DNA of 64,000 nucleotides from Hybos culiciformis (lineage: Eukaryota > Arthropoda > Insecta > Diptera > Hybotidae). The notes beneath the pieces were generated by a model. That model was given only the letters and a program-made list of their open reading frames with translations. It had not been told where the DNA came from and did no database searches. A program made the translations under genes and the position numbers. The stretch is from the NCBI GenBank assembly GCA_964007475.1, contig OZ023273.1:140651308-140715307 (forward strand), given 5' to 3'. Each line of letters starts with the position of its first letter. The first letter of the stretch is position 1. Below are positions 59,511-64,000 of the stretch, piece after piece.

Positions 59511-61336
59511 TTTTTTTACAAAACTTTCTTTTTTCTTAAAATTAGATTATTGTTTCTACATAAAATATCTTAACATCAATTAAAATAGACACAGGCATAC
59601 AGGACAAGTATAAAAGTTTTGATATATGCATAGAACAGAAAATCATCGGTTTGAAAGGAATGTTGGATGTTAAAAGAATATATATAATATGTACATAAAC
59701 ATAAGAATCAACTTAAATTAATTAATCTAAGTTTATGGTTTATAATAATTATTCTTTTTTATTTTACTTATTTGAAATAAATAATTTAAATTTTTCTCAT
59801 ATCCTTCATCATAATTTCATATCATCTCAAAAAAGGATGAGGAATTATAAAATTTATAATTAAATATTCAAATCTTTTATTTCAGGCATAGGAAAGCAAA
59901 AGTTTGAATCGTAATTAAAAAATAATTATATTAAAATCGATTTTTACTTACAGTACTTTCAGCAAATGGATCTAGTCTACGATCGGTTCGGCGCATAAAC
60001 TCTGGTTTTAATAAATAACCGGAACGTTCATTATATTCAAAAATTCCTAGATTTAATTGCATCGCCAGATCCAAAGTTTGAAAATTTAACGCCACCAATT
60101 GACAGCCAGCATTCCAGAATAACTAAAAAATTTTCATTTTTTTTAATAATTTACGCGTCCTTAATAAACTCATTAATTAAGTTAAGAATTGCCATTTTTC
60201 TCATTTTATCACTGTTAAAGTCAAAATTTATTCTTCTAATTTTAAAACTTGACAGAATTTCTAGTTTAAAATAAAATAGTTTAAGTAGTTCTCTCTAATA
60301 CTATGAGCTGTAACAAATTAAAAAAAAAACCATAAAGATAAGACTGTTTAGTGCTTTTTAAGATTACTCTGACCACGTATTCTCGATATTAATTTTGTTA
60401 TAGGATTAAATATTAAAGCGGTAACAAATTTCAATTTTTCTGTACAAGTTTTTGAAAGATAAGGAAACAAAAGAATGGTATTTATTTCGAATGAAAACTA
60501 ATCCGCACTCTAAAACAGATTTCTTTTATTTTCAAAAATTTAAAAATTTTCTTTAAAAGAGAATTTATCTATTCATTTATCTATACCTATCTTAAGACTG
60601 ATTTTTCATTATTTTTATTTTCATTTTCTTTGCAAAAAAAAAAGCTTAAAAAACAGTTTGTTAGATTTATTTAATTTAATGAAGTTTTTTCTTGTTTTTT
60701 TTTTTCGGTTTTGTTTTTTAAATTCAATTAAAATCACCTGTGGCATAAAATTAGAGCTATCAAATCTTGTACCAGCTGGATACACTCTGGATAATTGATG
60801 TTTATTATAATTAACAAATTCAATAGGACGTTCCTTGAGAAGTGTTGTTGCTTGTTTTTCATCAAACGAAGACATTTCGTAATTACGATTTTTCTCTAAA
60901 TTTAACAATAAATTAAAATTTAAATAAATTAGTTGTTGGTGGTATTATTTAATTAAATTTAAAAAAATAAATTTGATTTCAGTAATTTTATTTTTCATTT
61001 GTTAATCCATATTTATTTAATTGGAATAAAATTTTTGGGGAAATGATTTTACAGGGCGTATCAAGAATACTATAGTACACAATGATAATATATATATGTA
61101 CTTAATATAATCGTTCACTTACTTTCAGCATTTTCAAATGAACTAAAATGTACTGGTTGTACATAATTGACTAAAGCTGATATCTCAGCTCCAGCTTCAG
61201 TTTCTTTTTGTGATTTTTCATTTGGAGGTTCATTACCGATCGGAGGAATCGGTGTTGTATTCGGCATTGATTCATCTTCACTAGAAGTATCTGTATCTGA
61301 TGAGCCAGTGCTGTCTTTAGAACTTTGCCTTATTTG
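56276..61336 (-). CDS. norpA: Phospholipase C-beta norpA, C-terminal 745 codons (5' part off the window)
   Basis: Nine exons, all in phase: 61123-61336, 60738-60895, 59952-60122, 58976-59176, 58577-58904, 57607-58090, 56911-57267, 56690-56834 and 56276-56455. In order they encode the acidic X-Y linker, the catalytic Y half ([20 protein letters not shown]), and the C2 domain ([31 protein letters not shown]). After these come the PLC-beta C-terminal coiled-coil region ([52 protein letters not shown]) and a tail with [14 protein letters not shown]. The linker and tail match Drosophila NORPA rather than Plc21C. The enzyme, activated by Gq, hydrolyses PIP2 and is the core effector of fly phototransduction at the rhabdomere membrane. 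The X half, EF hands and PH domain lie right of the window. The predicted end is LMES. Confidence 0.93.
59447..59509. repeat. (AT)n microsatellite in a norpA intron
   Basis: About 31 uninterrupted AT units; likely length-polymorphic. Confidence 0.9.
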
Positions 61337-64000
61337 CTGAAATTAGAAAAATGATACAGTTTAAGGAGGAAACTGTTGATGAATTTCCTATTCTAAAACT
61401 TTTTTTCTTCGAGAAAACTTTTTTCTATAATTTATATGATTTAATGATAATATTCATCTACTGAAGACTTTGAACTCTGAAGCAAACAGTAAGATTTAAA
61501 TTCAAGAAACTAAAAAGTGTGGGTGCATAATTTTAAAATTTTTCATATACTTTTCAAATACCCAACCAATCATAATCTGACAATGGTATCTTTAATTTCA
61601 ATTTGCCTTAAGAACTATTTCTAACATATGATTTTTTTTTTTGGTTCAGTAATAACAGAATTTTCTAGTACTAAAATATATATATATTTTTAATAATAAA
61701 ATGAATAACATCAGAGAAATTTTTCGAGCAAAAGAAAACAAATTAAGCCCAAGGGTATATAAAATATTATTACACACAATAAAAATACCAATATTTTCGT
61801 ACCATACTATTAATGGTATCAGAAAATTATTGTTTTCAAAAAAAAATTAAATAAACTTCTGTAGCATGTTTTATTACTTTAGGGGTCAAGTGTAGAAAAA
61901 TATTTTTGAAAGTTAACATGATAACGAATAATTTATATTCACCTGCTTTTAGTTTAATAATATTTTTCACTATGCAATATTATATTTTTAATGGCCATGA
62001 AATGCAAAACAAAGGATAATATGCATTCTTTGAAAAATTAATTTTCCATTTATTTTGCAACATGCAATATTTTCCTTTTTTTTAAATCATTTTGTTCACA
62101 ATTTAACACAAAAGCGCGGTTAATTTTAGTTTAAAAGCTTATAATATTGTTAAAATGAGATTATTTCCCTTTTAGAAAAAAAAAAATATATATATTAGTA
62201 AGGTTAAATTTATAATGGAAATCCATTTTAATCCTAATATAATTTTGTATACTATAGTATTACCAGAAAATTATTAACGTTATTAGACCGTGTGCCGTCT
62301 TCTTTTTAAAAATGATATTAAATTACATTTATAAAATTATTGTATACACAATTTAATGAAGATGATGGTACAAATTTCTCTTTTTGTAAGGTTTTAATAG
62401 TTATTATTGCAGAAACCTTATTTTAGTTTTGTTTTTTGTAATAATTATTTTTTTAAATAATTTTATATATACCATCATAATTTTCTTCATAATTTTCTTT
62501 GTTATATTAAAATGTTACGAAACTGATCTTAACATTAATATCACAAAGAAAATTGTAAGAAAATTTAATTATAAGTCTTTTTCAAATTTATAATTAGAAT
62601 TATTATTATGTTTTATATGTATTATTTCTGAACTAAAGTGTTTCTTATTATTTTCAATGGACTCAAAAATCAAGAAAAGAAGAAGGTGAAAATTATTAGA
62701 AGATAGTAATGTAACCTTAACCTTAACGTAAAAATTATTTAAAGATATCTAACCTTAATGTAACCTTCAATAATCTTTCAATAATTTCAACTAAAGTAAT
62801 CCCAAATAATAAAGAAGCAAGAGATTTCATAGGTTTCTAATTTGAGTATAATAACTTATGCTTTCATATTACATTTTCATTACAAAACCTCACTTACATC
62901 TTTGCAAAAACTTCAAAATAATCTATAAAATATTATTTTTTCTACAAATGTTTATTCGGCTAGAATAATAGTTTTAGAATCCTTATTTTTTTAGTAAATT
63001 CCAATTTTTATAAACTTAGTTGCCACCAAACAATATAAATTTTAATGAAACAATTTTTCAATCAACAGAACTACATCGCATGTGTAACATAAAGCTCTAC
63101 TATGGATTTATGTACTAAAAAAAATCCTTCAACTCACTAAATTTTATTAATGATTTACAAAAAAAAAATTAAATGGAAGAATATACAAAAACATATAATT
63201 TTACAAAATTGAGTGTTTATTTTGTATTATGAAACCATAAAATCTTAAGAATATAATATAAAATCATAAAAAAATAAAGTTACAACATGTAATTTAAAAG
63301 AAAATTCTTTTGCAAAGGAGAGCATAAACAAAAAAAAACAGGGAAAAAAAAGAAGGATAAAATTGCAAAAATAAAAATAAAAATGCATCATCAACATATA
63401 TGAATTTTACTTTTTTGGATGAGCAGAAAAATAAAATAAAAAAGAAAGTAAAACTTAACGCGAATTTTATGATGTGAATAAAAATTTTTTCTAGATTTTT
63501 TTTTTGTACAAAAAGACATGTTTATTTTTTTTTAATAGAAAAAAAATTCAGAATAAAAATATTTTTTTAAAAGTGTGGGAGTTTCCGTGAAAGTTTTCTA
63601 AAGTGACAGTGTTGTCATAGAGGAGCTTCTTTGACAGAATGCAGAATTTTTATTATTTTTTGAAGATAACACAAGTGTTATTAATTTTAGTTCTTTTGCT
63701 TACGATTTAGACAAGTAATTTGACCGTAAGATTTTTTGTTCATTTAAATTGAACGATAGATTGCTTTGAAAATAAAAATTGAAGTTAAAAATTTTTCTAA
63801 GTTTCCAATTTATAAGGTGATTTATTCAGAGAAGGTTTGTTAATAACGTAATGAAGTCATTCTTAGAATTTTATATTATAAACTTAAATCATAATATTTT
63901 GATCAATTTTGGAAAGGAAAACCAAAGGTATAAATATTATATATTAATTTTATTTGTGTATACATAGGTACAAAAATTTACATATAAGATTAAGTTCAAA
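61337..64000 (-). other. Partial norpA intron, runs off the window
   Basis: At least 2.66 kb upstream of the first visible norpA exon. AT-rich, with a patch of AACCTTAA-type short repeats near 62715-62780 and T/A tracts. No exon is recognised. Confidence 0.6.

Noticed and set aside
62715..62780. AACCTTAACCTTAA-like repeats suggesting telomeric DNA
   Set aside because: Only a few irregular units in a norpA intron, and not the insect TTAGG repeat.

Overview
The window is eukaryotic DNA, roughly four-fifths A+T by eye, with short spliced genes (GT...AG introns of about 50 bp to several kb), TATA and TCAGT-type initiator promoters, and many small transposon relics. The gene content points to an insect, most likely a fly (Diptera): a norpA-type phospholipase C-beta, a Henna-type phenylalanine hydroxylase, retinin-domain low-complexity cuticular proteins, and a Cys-Gly-Pro sperm-tail-like protein of the Mst(3)CGP kind known from Drosophila. 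I cannot name the species.

Layout. 1-0.5 kb: last exon of an unrecognised gene (+). 0.5-12 kb: gene-poor, with a 1.8 kb element with inverted ends at 2.2-4.0 kb and scattered coding-like patches. 12-13.7 kb: complete two-exon SLC16 monocarboxylate transporter (+). 14.2-19.5 kb: a nearly identical inverted repeat of about 327 bp, arms at 14.22-14.55 and 19.00-19.33 kb, enclosing a Helitron-like relic and the Cys-Gly-Pro gene (+). The right arm carries the second exon of a candidate small gene (-). 21.7-22.6 kb: secreted farnesoic-acid-O-methyltransferase-domain protein (-). 24.0-25.6 kb: an hAT element containing a second hAT element and probably a third insertion. 28.7-37.5 kb: six-exon equilibrative nucleoside transporter (+), whose 5.2 kb intron 2 holds two head-to-head cuticular protein genes and an orphan exon. 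40.1-40.4 kb: a 67-residue single-pass membrane microprotein (-). 42.3-46.8 kb: complete seven-exon phenylalanine hydroxylase (-). 46.8-56.3 kb: very AT-rich, with one FLYWCH-like pseudogene and tandem repeats. 56.3-61.3 kb: the last nine exons of norpA (-); its 5' half lies beyond the right edge.

These are independent loci rather than one pathway. The tightest functional unit is the cuticular pair. Both genes share exon structure (four codons, then an intron), a TATA box, and a 23-bp upstream motif in the same orientation and at similar distance. Phenylalanine hydroxylase supplies tyrosine for cuticle tanning in insects, which fits cuticular neighbours, but nothing in the sequence links them. 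I found no tRNA, rRNA, CRISPR or bacterial-type system. The least explained items are the inverted duplication with its split exon, the shared cuticular promoter motif, and the microprotein.
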